From contig JAQBYC010000005.1 in NCBI GenBank assembly GCA_027623205.1, positions 20,209 through 84,208 of the forward strand: a DNA stretch of 64,000 nt. Direction: 5' to 3'. The position numbers and the translations under genes are program-made. Positions 29,578 through 40,494 of the stretch are shown piece after piece. The DNA is from Pseudomonadota bacterium (lineage in GTDB: Bacteria > Pseudomonadota > Alphaproteobacteria > GCA-2731375). The notes under the pieces were generated by a model, which saw nothing but the letters and a program-made list of their open reading frames with translations, was not told the origin of the DNA and searched no databases. Position 1 is the first letter of the stretch; every line of letters starts with the position of its first letter.

Positions 29578-30569
29578 GCCGCCGCTTCCCGCTCCGTCAG
29601 CCAGCAGGCGACATCGTGGCCGCTGTCGACGGCCCGCGAGGGGGGCATTTCCGCGCGGCATTTGGCATCGGCATATGGACAACGCGGCGCAAACGCGCAA
29701 CCACTGCCAAGCTGGGAAAGGGCCGGCACCACGCCTGGAATTTCCAGCAACGGCGGGCGCTCCACGGTCGGATTTCTGGTCAGATGCGGAACACAGCGGA
29801 TCAGGCCCTGGGTGTAGGGGTGCCGGGGATCGGTCAGGATCTGCGTCACACCGGCCTGTTCGATGATGCGTCCGGCATACATCACCACGACCCGCTGCGC
29901 CATTTCCGCGATGGCGCCCATGTCATGGGTGATCATGATGATGGCGGTGCCGGTTTTTTCCTTCAGGTCGTTCAGCAGATCAAATATCTGCGCCTGCACC
30001 GTGACGTCCAGCGCGGTCGTCGGCTCATCGGCGATCAAGACGCGCGGCTTGCAGGCCAGGGCCATGGCGATCATCACCCTTTGCCGCATACCGCCGGACA
30101 TTTGGTGTGGATATTCGTGGATCCGCTTTTCCGCCGCCGGTATACCGACCGCCTGCAGCATCTCCAGCGCCCGCGCCATGGCGTCCGCCCGCGACAGACC
30201 TTCATGCAAGCGCGCCGTTTCGGCGATCTGATTGCCGATGGAATAAACCGGATTCAGGGAGGTCATGGGTTCCTGAAAAATCATCGAAATTTCGTTGCCC
30301 CGCACTTCGCGCATGCGCTGTTCATTGGCTTGTAACAAATCCTCGCCATCCAGCAGGATGCGGCCGCCGGCAATGCGCCCCGGCGGGATCGGCACCAGGC
30401 CCATGATCGACAGCGCGGTCATGCTTTTGCCGCAGCCGGATTCTCCTACGATGCCGAGGGTCTCACCCGTATCCAACGAGATACTGAGGTTGTCGATGAC
30501 CTTGGCGATACCATCACGGGTCTTGAACTCGACCCGCAGGCCTTCAACAGAGAGCAACCTTTCAGCCAT
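29574..30569 (-). CDS. Dipeptide/oligopeptide ABC transporter ATP-binding protein (DppD type)
   Basis: GESGCGKSMTALSIMGL, MSGGMRQRVMIAMAL, CAFAPRCPYADAKC. Confidence 0.94.
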   Translation of the reverse strand: MAERLLSVEGLRVEFKTRDGIAKVIDNLSISLDTGETLGIVGESGCGKSMTALSIMGLVPIPPGRIAGGRILLDGEDLLQANEQRMREVRGNEISMIFQEPMTSLNPVYSIGNQIAETARLHEGLSRADAMARALEMLQAVGIPAAEKRIHEYPHQMSGGMRQRVMIAMALACKPRVLIADEPTTALDVTVQAQIFDLLNDLKEKTGTAIIMITHDMGAIAEMAQRVVVMYAGRIIEQAGVTQILTDPRHPYTQGLIRCVPHLTRNPTVERPPLLEIPGVVPALSQLGSGCAFAPRCPYADAKCRAEMPPSRAVDSGHDVACWLTEREAAA

Positions 30570-30572
30570 CCC

Positions 30573-31472
30573 TCAACGCTCCCTCAGCTTCGGATTGAAG
30601 GCATCGTTCAGGCCGTCGCCAATCAGACTCATGGCCAGCACCGTCAGGAAAATGGCGACGCCGGGAATGGTCACCGTCCAGGGCGCATCCAGCAGATAGT
30701 CGCGATTGTCGCCGATCAGCTTGCCCCAGCTCATCACGTTGGGGTCACTGAGGCCGAGAAAGCTGAGCGCCGCTTCAAACAGAATGGCGATGCCGACCGT
30801 CAACGCCGCGTTGACGATCAGCGGTGGCAAGGCATTCGGCAATATGACCAGCCAGATGATGCGCCGGTCCCGCCCCCCGATGGAACGCGCCGCCTTGACG
30901 AAATCAAGCTCGCGCAGACGCATGAATTCGGCCCGCGCCAGTCGCGCGACACCGGTCCAACTGACGACACCAATGGCAATCGCCACGGTTTCCAGGGTCG
31001 GCGAGAACAGGGCGACCAGAACCATGGCCAGCAGCAGCGGCGGCAGCACCTGGAAAAATTCGGTGATCCGCATCAGGACTTCATCAACCCAGCCGCGGTA
31101 GTAACCAGCCATGGCGCCGATGGACAGACCGATGATGAGCGTAATTGCCGCGGCCGCGCCGCCAACCGCCATGGTTACGCGGGCGCCATAGATGATGGAG
31201 ACAAGCATATCGCGGCCAAGATTATCGGTGCCGAAAAGATGCCCACTCTCACCGGGCGGCAACAGCGGCACATCCACCATCTCGAACGGATCAACGTTCA
31301 ATATCACCGGCGCCAGCAATGCGGCGGCAACGATCACGACAAAGACCAACAGGCCGGCCACCGCCGCGTAGTTGCGCATATACATGGTGACGAACTGCCG
31401 GAACGGATGCTCGACGGGGGTTTCCGGCATCTCGTCGATCTGGCGGGATTGGGTATTGTCGCTGTCTGTCAT
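30573..31472 (-). CDS. ABC transporter permease (DppC type)
   Basis: N-terminal HPFRQFVTMYMRNYAAVAGLLVF, HLFGTDNLGRDMLVSIIYGAR, FVKAARSIGGRDRRII. Confidence 0.93.
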   Translation of the reverse strand: MTDSDNTQSRQIDEMPETPVEHPFRQFVTMYMRNYAAVAGLLVFVVIVAAALLAPVILNVDPFEMVDVPLLPPGESGHLFGTDNLGRDMLVSIIYGARVTMAVGGAAAAITLIIGLSIGAMAGYYRGWVDEVLMRITEFFQVLPPLLLAMVLVALFSPTLETVAIAIGVVSWTGVARLARAEFMRLRELDFVKAARSIGGRDRRIIWLVILPNALPPLIVNAALTVGIAILFEAALSFLGLSDPNVMSWGKLIGDNRDYLLDAPWTVTIPGVAIFLTVLAMSLIGDGLNDAFNPKLRER

Positions 31473-31483
31473 GCAGCCGCCCC

Positions 31484-32467
31484 CTAGGCCGTGTTCGAGA
31501 GGCGGATACGCGGATCGATGATCCGGTAAGCCAGGTCAGTCAATAGATTGAACACGATCACCACGAAGGCGGAGAAAAATAAAATCCCCATGATGGTCGG
31601 TGTATCGCCGCGCAGGATAGATTCGAATGCCAGCGTCCCCAGGCCGGGCCAGCTGAACACGGTCTCGATAACCACCGCGCCCGAAAAGATGTGCGAGAAC
31701 TGCAGCCCGGCGATGGTGATCACCGGAATGACCGCATTTCGCAGGGCATGCTTGTAGATGATCATCCGCTGGCCCAGGCCCTTGGCCCGCGCCGTGCGAA
31801 TATAGTCGGAACCCAGGATATCCATCATGCTGGCCCGCGCCAGACGGCTGTATTGCGCCAGATAGATCGACGACAAGGATACCACCGGCAGGAACAGATG
31901 ATGCGCCACATCCAGGTACCATTTCCAGGTACCGGTCTCGCTCAACGGTTCCGCCAGCCCCGATAGCGGCATTATCTGCAGGATCGAAACAAACAGGATG
32001 ATCAACAGGAATGCGGTCCAGAAGACCGGCGCGGAAAATCCGATCAACGCCAGGATGGTAATGAAATGGCTGAATATGCCATTGGGGCGCTGCGCCGCGA
32101 TGACCCCAAACAAAGTGCCCGCAAAGATGGCCAGCAACAAAGCCGTAACCACCAGCAGCAGGGTTGGACCAAGGCGCCCCAGGATCAGGTCAAGCACCGG
32201 CGCGTTGAAATAATAGGAACTGCCCAAATCACCCTGCAGGACTTTGCCGACATAGGTCAGCAATTGCACGTGAAAGGGCTGGTCCAGACCATAACTGCGA
32301 CGGATTTCCGCCATCAATTCGGCGGAAGCGCCACCGCTTTCACCGGCAATGGTTTCGGCGATATCGCCGGGCACCAGATACAGCAAAACGAAATTGAAAA
32401 CGATAACCGCCAATAACAGCAGGAATGCATACAGGAAGCGCCGCGCCACGACGGTCAGAAACTGCAT
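31484..32467 (-). CDS. ABC transporter permease (DppB type)
   Basis: PGD..ETIAGESGGASAELMAEIRRSYGLDQPF, YIRTARAKGLGQRMIIYKHALRNAVIPVIT. Confidence 0.93.
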   Translation of the reverse strand: MQFLTVVARRFLYAFLLLLAVIVFNFVLLYLVPGDIAETIAGESGGASAELMAEIRRSYGLDQPFHVQLLTYVGKVLQGDLGSSYYFNAPVLDLILGRLGPTLLLVVTALLLAIFAGTLFGVIAAQRPNGIFSHFITILALIGFSAPVFWTAFLLIILFVSILQIMPLSGLAEPLSETGTWKWYLDVAHHLFLPVVSLSSIYLAQYSRLARASMMDILGSDYIRTARAKGLGQRMIIYKHALRNAVIPVITIAGLQFSHIFSGAVVIETVFSWPGLGTLAFESILRGDTPTIMGILFFSAFVVIVFNLLTDLAYRIIDPRIRLSNTA

Positions 32468-32553
32468 CTATCAGCCTTCCCAATCAACCGCGGCACGGCG
32501 GAATGGGGTTCGAATACCGCCATTCCGCCGCTCACGGTTCCCAATTCCGCTGA

Positions 32554-34146
32554 CTATTTTATATAGACGTTGTCCATCGGCGAGGACGTGCCCCAGATGG
32601 AATCGATCGGCGGATTCCCCACCCGTTCGTTGTTGTAAATGGTGTGATAGGGCGAGGCATTGATGTAAATAACAGGCGCCTCCTCCACGACCATTTTCTG
32701 CATATCCGCATACAACGCTTTGCGTTTATCCAGATTGATTTCCAGGCCCGCCTTCATCATCACCGCATCCACATCAGCGTTGCGAAACTGTTGCGTATTA
32801 TGCCACGGCACACCCTCGCGGATGTTGGAGGACTGATAAGTGCGATGCACGCCGATCACCGGATCGCCCCAGTTGAACACCGAATCCAGGGTCATGTCGA
32901 AATCATGCCCGGCAACGGTCTTGATCCAGGAACGGAAATCCGACGATGCCTTCAAGGTCACGTCGATGCCGATTTTCTTCAACTGCGCCTTGGTAATTTC
33001 CGACCAGCGTTTCCAGGTTGCGCCGCCGGGAATGAAGTTCAGCGTGGTTTTGAAGCGAATGCCGTCGGCATCCGGATTGAGGCCGGCCGCGTCCAGCAGG
33101 GCCTTGGCCCTGTCCAGATCATAATCGTACAGATTGACGTCGGCCGAATAGAACGCGCTGCCCGGATGGATCGGCCCTGTCGCCCGTTGGGCGAAGCCGG
33201 CGTAGAGGATCTTGATCAACAGCTCCTTGTCCAGCGCATAGCCAATCGCCTGGCGGACACGCTTGTCGTCGAAGGGCTTCCTTGCCGTGTTGAAGGCCAG
33301 CCAGTTCAACGGACCGATGGCCGAATAACCTTCCGGCGTCAGGGTCAGATGCTTGCTCTTTTTCAGCCGCGTCAGTTCCTGCGGGTCCGAGGCAAAGGCA
33401 GTGATGTCCGCCTTGCCGGTCTCCAGCGCGATAATACGGGAGGTGGATTCAGCCATCTTCTTGAACACGATGAAATCCAGATAAGGCCGGCCTTTCAGGA
33501 AGAAATCATCGAAGCGCTCCATGATGATGTACTCGCCGGGCTTGAACTCCTTCAGCTTGAAGGGGCCGGAACCGACAATGTCCTGGCTGTTGCGCGGATT
33601 CTTTCGAATGTCGCCTTCGCCATAAATATGCTTGGGAATGACCACGCCAAGCTGCGACGACATCGCCAGTTCAATGGCCGGATGCGGCGCGCTCAGATGG
33701 ATAATCGCGGTCAACTTGTCCGGCGTCGTGACTTTGGTCACCGGCGCATACATGGTCTTGAACGGGTGGTTGGCCTTGATCGTTTCAATGGAGAAGGCAA
33801 CATCTTCCGAGGTGATGGGATGACCATCATGAAATTTGGCGTTCTCGCGCAAATTGACGGTCACCGACAAGCCGTCATCCGAGATGCTCCAGCTTTTCGC
33901 GAGATAGGGCTGTGGCCGCCATTGGTCGTCATAGCGCAGCAGGGCGGCAAACAGTTGCGTGCCCGGAATGCCCGTTGGCGTGCCGGAAGCAATCGCCGGG
34001 TTAAAGTGGCCGGCGATAATTCGATAAATGAACGTCAGCGTACCGCCTTGTTTCGGCTCTGACAGGGCCGGTGATACGGCAAACGCCGCCGCGACCAAAA
34101 GCGCGGCCACACCGGCTGCTATCCTTGAATGCGTTCTCATCAGCAA
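32554..34146 (-). CDS. ABC transporter substrate-binding protein, family 5 (DppA type)
   Basis: Signal peptide then GGTLTFIYR, LAKSWSISDDGLSVTVNLRENAKFHDGHPITSEDVAFSIE. Confidence 0.93.
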   Translation of the reverse strand: MLMRTHSRIAAGVAALLVAAAFAVSPALSEPKQGGTLTFIYRIIAGHFNPAIASGTPTGIPGTQLFAALLRYDDQWRPQPYLAKSWSISDDGLSVTVNLRENAKFHDGHPITSEDVAFSIETIKANHPFKTMYAPVTKVTTPDKLTAIIHLSAPHPAIELAMSSQLGVVIPKHIYGEGDIRKNPRNSQDIVGSGPFKLKEFKPGEYIIMERFDDFFLKGRPYLDFIVFKKMAESTSRIIALETGKADITAFASDPQELTRLKKSKHLTLTPEGYSAIGPLNWLAFNTARKPFDDKRVRQAIGYALDKELLIKILYAGFAQRATGPIHPGSAFYSADVNLYDYDLDRAKALLDAAGLNPDADGIRFKTTLNFIPGGATWKRWSEITKAQLKKIGIDVTLKASSDFRSWIKTVAGHDFDMTLDSVFNWGDPVIGVHRTYQSSNIREGVPWHNTQQFRNADVDAVMMKAGLEINLDKRKALYADMQKMVVEEAPVIYINASPYHTIYNNERVGNPPIDSIWGTSSPMDNVYIK

Positions 34147-34336
34147 TCTCCCTGAGATGAGGTTTATTCACCCGGACGGTTCATCCGCCCTAGAACAGCC
34201 AAAACGATAGACTGTTGCCTCCCGCATGAGAAGGTAAAAACGGAATTGCGGCAAAGCCAGCTGATACGCAATTGCCTGTTACCGGACCACGGAACCGGTT
34301 AGCCTGTCTGGCAAACATCATTCGGGAGACAGAAAA

Positions 34337-35152
34337 ATGGCAACGGAATTCGCACCTGACGATCAACAACTGGATGGCAAAACCGCCATCGTAAGCGGCG
34401 CCGGGGCGTTGGAAGGCGGCATCGGCAATGGCCGCGCCGCCGCCATTCTGCTGGCCCGGGCCGGCGCGCGCATTCTGGCGGTGGACCGCGATCTCGACCG
34501 CGCGGCGGAAACCGCCGCGATGATTGAGGCGGAGGGCGGTGAGGCCCTGGCCCATGCCGCGGACATGACGAACGAAGCCGACTGCAAGGCCGTGGCGGAA
34601 CTGGCCATGGAAAAATTCGGCCGCGTGGACGTCCTGGACAACAACGTCGGCATCGGCAGTTCCGGCACCGTGGTCGACGAGGTGGTGGAGGTTTGGGAGC
34701 GGGTCATGCGGGTCAACGTGCAGAGCATGTTCCTGGCCGCCAAGTTCGCCATACCGGCCATGATCGCCAGCGGCGGAGGTGGCGCCATCGTCAATGTCTC
34801 CTCCATCTCGGCCCTGCGGCCGCGCGGTCTGACCGCCTATTCGGCCTCCAAGGGCGCCGTAATTTCGCTCACCCGCGCCATGGCGATCGACCATGCCCCC
34901 GACGGCATCCGGGCCAACTGCATCGCGCCGGGGCCGGTCTATACCCCCATGGTTTATGGCCGCGGCATGTCCGACGCGGCGCGGGCCCTGCGGCGGCAAG
35001 CCTCGCCCCTGGGGATCGAAGGCACGGGCTGGGATATCGGCAACGCGGTGGTGTTTCTGTCTTCGGCACGGGCCCGCTATATCACCGGGCAGACCCTGGT
35101 CGTCGATGGCGGCATCACCGTCTCCGGCCCCGCCCGCGACCCCAACGTTTAA
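34337..35152 (+). CDS. SDR family oxidoreductase
   Basis: AIVSGAGALEGGIGNGRAAAILLARAGA, NNVGIGSSG, YSASKGAVISLTRAMA. Confidence 0.92.
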   Translation: MATEFAPDDQQLDGKTAIVSGAGALEGGIGNGRAAAILLARAGARILAVDRDLDRAAETAAMIEAEGGEALAHAADMTNEADCKAVAELAMEKFGRVDVLDNNVGIGSSGTVVDEVVEVWERVMRVNVQSMFLAAKFAIPAMIASGGGGAIVNVSSISALRPRGLTAYSASKGAVISLTRAMAIDHAPDGIRANCIAPGPVYTPMVYGRGMSDAARALRRQASPLGIEGTGWDIGNAVVFLSSARARYITGQTLVVDGGITVSGPARDPNV

Positions 35153-35173
35153 ATTCAAGGAGCAACTGTTGCC

Positions 35174-35719
35174 ATGGCACGCATCCCCTATCTCGACGCC
35201 GAGGATCTGGCCGAGGAAGACCGCGATCTGCTGAAGCGGACCATCAACCTGCACCGCGCCCTGGTCAACAGCCCCGGGGCGGCGCGCAATTTCGGCCATC
35301 TGGGCAGTTATATCCGCTTCGGCTCGAACCTGGACCCCCGGCTGCGGGAACTGGCCATTTTGCAGGTCGGCTATCTGACCAAAAGCGAATATGAATACAG
35401 CCATCATATCAAAATCGGCCGTGATTTTGGCGTCACCGACGACGATATCCGCGCCATGATAACCGAGACCGAGGGCCGGAACAGCGGCCTGCCCCGCCTG
35501 GACCGCGCCGTTCTGCGCGCGGCGCGGGAAATGACCGAGGATGGCAAGATTTCCGATGCCACCTTCGCCAGGCTGGACGAGAGCCTCAGCCCGGAACTGC
35601 TGGTCGACCTGACCGTCGTCATCGCCTTTTACAACGCGGTGGTGCGCGTCCTGGGCACCCTGGAGATCGACGTGGAGGACAGTTACGCGCCGTTTCTCGA
35701 GGAATTCCCTCTGCCCTGA
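35174..35719 (+). CDS. Carboxymuconolactone decarboxylase family protein
   Basis: RLRELAILQVGYLTKSEYEYSHHIKIGRDFGVTDDDI (E..H pattern of CMD family). Confidence 0.88.
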   Translation: MARIPYLDAEDLAEEDRDLLKRTINLHRALVNSPGAARNFGHLGSYIRFGSNLDPRLRELAILQVGYLTKSEYEYSHHIKIGRDFGVTDDDIRAMITETEGRNSGLPRLDRAVLRAAREMTEDGKISDATFARLDESLSPELLVDLTVVIAFYNAVVRVLGTLEIDVEDSYAPFLEEFPLP

Positions 35720-35750
35720 CATCTGTTTTCGGTATTCATGGACTGGAGCC

Positions 35751-37265
35751 TCAGCGCTGCCTGATCCTGATGAACAGCATCAACGGCAGCGAGGCGATGC
35801 AGGCGAGGGTGTACATCACAAAGGCGTTTGTGTAACCGATCAGGGTCGCCTGACGACCGATCTCGCCAGCCAGCGCGCCCAGTCCACTTGTCGACTCGAT
35901 GCTCCACAGCCCGCGTATACTGGCAAAGGAGAAAGCCTCGTTGAACGGGCTGACGGCCTCGGTGATCTCCGCATAGGCGACGGAACCGGTGCGCACCACC
36001 GTCAGAACACTCAGGGAGATGAAGATGCTGCTGCCGAAATTGCGCAGCAGATGGAAGATTGCCGAAGCGTCCGGCAACAGCCGGTCCGGCAGGGTGGCGA
36101 AGGTAACCACCGACAACGGCACCCACATCAGGCCGCAGCCGAAGCCCTGGATAACACCGATCCAACCAACCGCGAAGGCCGAAATATTGAAGTCGAAGGC
36201 GGCGGTCTGCCAGCCACTGAGGCCGATCAGCCCGAGGCCAAGGACGATACCGATGCGCGGATCGAGACGGCCCATGCGCGAGGCGGCGAGAAAGCCCAGC
36301 ACCATGCCGGCGCCACGCGTCCCCAGCAGGGTACCGATCAGGCTGTCGGGAAAACCCATCAGGTCATGCAGCAGCGGGGGCAGCAGCACCAGCGGCGTCA
36401 AATTCAGCATGCCGTAAACGAAAACCAGGAACAGGCCGACCGAGAAGTTGCGGTCACGAAATAGCGCCGGACTGATAAACGGCTTGCTCGCCGTGGCCGT
36501 GTGCACCACGAACAGGTAAAAGGCGAGGCCCATGACGATCGCCAGCAGCAAGATCAGGTTCGATTCAAACCAATCCAGCCGCTGGCCGCGGTCCATGATG
36601 AACTGCAAGGCGCTGACCGCCAGCGACAGCAATATAAAGCCGGTCCAGTCGAGCCGGGTGCCAGCCTGCCTGCCGCCGTCGCGGATGAAGGCAAGCACAC
36701 CCAGCAACGCAAGCACGCACAGCGGCAGGATCAGCAGAAATATCCAGCGCCAGCCGTATTCCTCGGCCAGGTAGCCGCCCAGCATCGGCGCGATTGCCGG
36801 GCCGATCACCACCGACATGCCGAAGACGCCCTGGGCCATCGCCCGTTGCCCCGGCGGATAGTTCGCAACGATGATCGCCTGCGCCAGGGGCACCAGCGGC
36901 GCGCCCAACGCGCCCTGGCCGATCCGATAAACCAGCAATGGCGGCAGCGTTGTAGCGGTGGCGCAGAGCAGGGAAAAAAGCGAAAACCCGGCGACCGACC
37001 AGATCAGCACCTGGCGCTGGCCAAACCGCGCCACCATCCAGCCGGTCATGGGCGTCACCACCGCCGTCGCCACCACATTCAGCGTGACCACCCAGGACAC
37101 CTGGTCCGGCGTCGCCGACAACGCACCCTGCAATTGCGGCAGCGCCACGTTGACGATGGTCATGGTCAAGGCATAGAGCATGGTGCACAGCGAGACCGTG
37201 ATCAAAACGATCACGCGGTTGGCCGCCGTGGCATTGGGGATTTTGGCTGCCTGGCTCGCGCTCAT
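35751..37265 (-). CDS. DHA2-family MFS multidrug transporter (EmrB/QacA type)
   Basis: 14-TM pattern; TMTIVNVALPQLQGALSATPDQVSWVVTLNVVATAVVTPMTGWMVARFG. Confidence 0.92.
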   Translation of the reverse strand: MSASQAAKIPNATAANRVIVLITVSLCTMLYALTMTIVNVALPQLQGALSATPDQVSWVVTLNVVATAVVTPMTGWMVARFGQRQVLIWSVAGFSLFSLLCATATTLPPLLVYRIGQGALGAPLVPLAQAIIVANYPPGQRAMAQGVFGMSVVIGPAIAPMLGGYLAEEYGWRWIFLLILPLCVLALLGVLAFIRDGGRQAGTRLDWTGFILLSLAVSALQFIMDRGQRLDWFESNLILLLAIVMGLAFYLFVVHTATASKPFISPALFRDRNFSVGLFLVFVYGMLNLTPLVLLPPLLHDLMGFPDSLIGTLLGTRGAGMVLGFLAASRMGRLDPRIGIVLGLGLIGLSGWQTAAFDFNISAFAVGWIGVIQGFGCGLMWVPLSVVTFATLPDRLLPDASAIFHLLRNFGSSIFISLSVLTVVRTGSVAYAEITEAVSPFNEAFSFASIRGLWSIESTSGLGALAGEIGRQATLIGYTNAFVMYTLACIASLPLMLFIRIRQR

Positions 37266-37341
37266 GGCGCAATTCTAGACCATTTTCGGGTCCGGCTGAA
37301 ACAGCCGCTTACTGGACGGATGCCCGAGCGAAGATAGAACC

Positions 37342-40300
37342 CTATTCCGCCGCCTGCGGCGCGAGCGGCGCCTTCGCCGCCCGGCGCCGCTCCAACTGGG
37401 CCGAAGTGCGGGCGCCAAGGGCCAACAGCGAGGGCGTCACGAACAGGGTCAGCACGGTGGCGAAACTCAACCCGAACGCCACGGCCGTGGAAAGCTGCAC
37501 CCACATCTGGGTCGAAGGCGCGCCATGGGAGATTTCCCGCGTTACAAAGTCAATGTTGACCTGAAAAACCATGGGCAACAGGCCGAAAATCGTGGTGATC
37601 GTGGTCAACATCACCGGACGCAAACGCTGGCTGCCGGTGCGAACCACGGCTTCCATGGGTTCCATGCCCGATTTCACCAATCTGGCATAAGTATCGATCA
37701 AAACGATGTTGTTGTTGACCACGATACCGGCCAGGGCGATGACTCCGATCCCGGTCATGACGATACCAAACGATTGCCCGGTGATAATCAAGCCGGCCAT
37801 CACCCCCACCGTGGACATGATCACCGCCGTCAAAATCAACAGGGAATGATAGAAGCTGTTGAACTGGGTGATCAAAATAATCGCCATCACGAACAGAGCG
37901 AAGCCAAAGGCCTTTTGCAGAAAAGCCGCCGCCTCCTTTTGATCCTTGTCGGCGCCCCGGAACCTGATATCGACATCCGCGTCAAAGGTCTGGTTCCGCA
38001 TCCAGGTGCGAATTTCATTGATCTTGTCGTCGCTCAACAGGCCTTCGGCGACGCTGGCCTGCAGCTTCAGCACGCGCTGCCCGTCGCTGCGTTTCAGCAA
38101 ACCGGAGCGTTGTTGCGGGGTGCGCGTAACAAAATTCGAAATGGGTACCTGGCCATGGCTGGTTTCCACGCGCAACAGATCCAACTGTTCGATATTACGG
38201 TACTGGATGGGAAAGCGGACCCGAATTTCCACTTCCTCGTCAGCATCATCCGGCCGGTATTCCCCGACCTTGATGCCGTTGGTGACCAGTTGCACCGCCT
38301 TGCCCACGGCCAGAATATCGGCGTTGAAAAGGCCCGCCTGGGCGCGGTCGACCTGGACCTGCCATTCGATACCGGGCAGGGCGCGGCTATCTTCCACATC
38401 CAGGATACCGTCCATGGACTCCAGTTTGCGGCGGAAATTCGCCACCACCGCATCCAGGCGTTCAGGGATTTGGGAACGAAATTCAATCTGGATATCCTTG
38501 CCCGTGGGCGGTCCAAAGTCCGGTTCCCTGGGTTCCACCCAGACGCCAGCCAAATGCGCCGTGCGTTGCCTGATTTCGCCGGTGATTTCGGCCGAGGTAC
38601 GGCGTTCGTCCCAATTGATGAACTCAATGAAGATGGTGCCGATCACGTCCTGGGCCTGATCCTCGCCGCGGGAAGCGCCACCGGTTCGGGCATAGATCGT
38701 ACGGATGCCCGAAATGTTCATCAATTCCGCCTCGACCTCGCGGACCAGCAGATCTTTTTCCCGGGTGGACATGTTGCCGCGGGCATGCACATGGACCAGG
38801 GTTTGTTCCGGCTCCACATCGGGAAAAAATTCCACCCCCTTGCCGGATGACCAATAGGCCGCCTGGACTCCGGCCAGAATGACCACCGCCGCCGCCACCA
38901 CCAGGATTGGGCGGCGGATTATGACCGTCAGGGTACGGGCGTACAGGCCCGTCATACCGGGCAACTGCCGCACATCACCGCGCTCGGATACCGCCAGGGC
39001 GGCCAGGGTCTGCTTGTTGGCAGAGCTCGCCTTGCCGATCAAACCGCCCAATGTGGGCACGAATATCAGGGCCATCAACAGTGAGCCGGTCAGGGTCACG
39101 ACCAGAGTAATGGGCAGGAATTTCATGAACTCGCCCACGACGCCCGGCCAAAATATCAACGGCATGAAAGCGGCCAGGGTCGTGGCCGTGGATGCGATGA
39201 TCGGCCAGGACATACGGCGGGCGGCCATGGCATAGGCCTCTTTCCGCGGCAGGCCTTCAGCCAGTTTCCGATCGGCATATTCAGTCACCACGATGGCCCC
39301 ATCGACCAACATCCCGACCGCCAGGATCAGGGCGAACAGCACGACTATATTGACGGTCAGGCCAAGGCCATCCAGCACCAGGATGCCGAACAGAAACGAG
39401 GCCGGAATAGCCAGACCGACCAGCCCGGCCGTGCGCAGGCCCAAGGCGGCCACGACAACAATAAAGACCAGAAGAATGGCGCTAAGCACGTTGTTCTGCA
39501 GGTCGTCCAGCATCCGGCGGATATTTTTCGATTCATCCTGAATGAAATCCACCTGCACACCGGCGGGCCAGCTTTTGGCGCGCGCCGTCACCAGATGACG
39601 CACCTGATCGATGGTTTCGATAACATTCTCGCCAAGGCGCTTCTTGATTTCCAGGGTGACGCCGGCGCGCCCGTTGATGCGGGCGTACGAGGTCGCATCG
39701 CGGAAGGTCCGGCGCACCGTGGCAACGTCAGCCAGCGTGACAACACCATTCCCGAAGGCCTTGATGGGTAAATTCAATAAATCCTCGGCGGTTTCGAACA
39801 GTCCCGGCACCTTGATGGCAAAACGACCCTTGCCCGTATCCATGGTGCCGGCGGCGATAAGCTGATTGTTACGGGACGCCGTCCGCACCAATTCCTCCTG
39901 GCTGATGCCATAACTTTCCAGGCGCACGGGATCGACCAATATTTCCAGCAACTCCGCCCGCTCGCCCGCGATATCAGCCTCCAACACCCCCGGCAATGCC
40001 TCCAATTCGTCCTGCAAGTCCCGCGCCAGCCGCAACAAGGTGCGCTCGGGAACATCGCCGGCCAGGGTGACCACAAGCACCGGAAACAGCCCCACATTGA
40101 CCTCGTGCGCGGTCGGTTCGTCGGTTTCCGCGGGCAGGTCGGGTTTCACCAGATCAATGGCCTCGCGCACGTCGCGCAGGGCCTGATCCGCATCAAAACC
40201 CGCCTCGAATTCCAGCAATACCGAGGCACTTCCCAATTCCGCCCGGCTGCGCATTTCCTTGACCCCTTCGATGGAGCGCAATTCCTGCTCCATGGGGCGG

Positions 40301-40494
40301 ACCAACAGGCGCTCGGCATCCTCGGGCGAGATGCCGTCGTGCTTCATGGCGACATAAATGATGGGAATGTTGATATCGGGCTTGGATTCCTTGGGAATGG
40401 TCAGATACGAACCCAGGCCGGCGATCAACACCAGAACCAGAATGGATAGAACGCTGCGGGCATGCTGGACCGCGGCATCAATGATGGCGTTCAT
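37342..40494 (-). CDS. RND efflux transporter permease (AcrB/MexF superfamily)
   Basis: 1050 aa, AVGMLVDGAIVVTEYADR, GIGVIALAGIVVNNNIVLIDTYARL, characteristic RND repeats. Confidence 0.95.
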   Translation of the reverse strand: MNAIIDAAVQHARSVLSILVLVLIAGLGSYLTIPKESKPDINIPIIYVAMKHDGISPEDAERLLVRPMEQELRSIEGVKEMRSRAELGSASVLLEFEAGFDADQALRDVREAIDLVKPDLPAETDEPTAHEVNVGLFPVLVVTLAGDVPERTLLRLARDLQDELEALPGVLEADIAGERAELLEILVDPVRLESYGISQEELVRTASRNNQLIAAGTMDTGKGRFAIKVPGLFETAEDLLNLPIKAFGNGVVTLADVATVRRTFRDATSYARINGRAGVTLEIKKRLGENVIETIDQVRHLVTARAKSWPAGVQVDFIQDESKNIRRMLDDLQNNVLSAILLVFIVVVAALGLRTAGLVGLAIPASFLFGILVLDGLGLTVNIVVLFALILAVGMLVDGAIVVTEYADRKLAEGLPRKEAYAMAARRMSWPIIASTATTLAAFMPLIFWPGVVGEFMKFLPITLVVTLTGSLLMALIFVPTLGGLIGKASSANKQTLAALAVSERGDVRQLPGMTGLYARTLTVIIRRPILVVAAAVVILAGVQAAYWSSGKGVEFFPDVEPEQTLVHVHARGNMSTREKDLLVREVEAELMNISGIRTIYARTGGASRGEDQAQDVIGTIFIEFINWDERRTSAEITGEIRQRTAHLAGVWVEPREPDFGPPTGKDIQIEFRSQIPERLDAVVANFRRKLESMDGILDVEDSRALPGIEWQVQVDRAQAGLFNADILAVGKAVQLVTNGIKVGEYRPDDADEEVEIRVRFPIQYRNIEQLDLLRVETSHGQVPISNFVTRTPQQRSGLLKRSDGQRVLKLQASVAEGLLSDDKINEIRTWMRNQTFDADVDIRFRGADKDQKEAAAFLQKAFGFALFVMAIILITQFNSFYHSLLILTAVIMSTVGVMAGLIITGQSFGIVMTGIGVIALAGIVVNNNIVLIDTYARLVKSGMEPMEAVVRTGSQRLRPVMLTTITTIFGLLPMVFQVNIDFVTREISHGAPSTQMWVQLSTAVAFGLSFATVLTLFVTPSLLALGARTSAQLERRRAAKAPLAPQAAE

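Noticed and set aside
32644-34062. 472-aa plus-strand ORF opposite the DppA-type gene
   Set aside because: Antisense artefact; the minus frame encodes a convincing family 5 binding protein.
34190-35722. 510-aa minus-strand ORF opposite SDR and CMD genes
   Set aside because: Spans two well-supported plus-strand genes and has no recognisable motif.
37525-38850. 441-aa plus-strand ORF opposite the RND gene
   Set aside because: Antisense to a clear RND permease; His/Asp/Gln-rich composition typical of spurious complementary frames.
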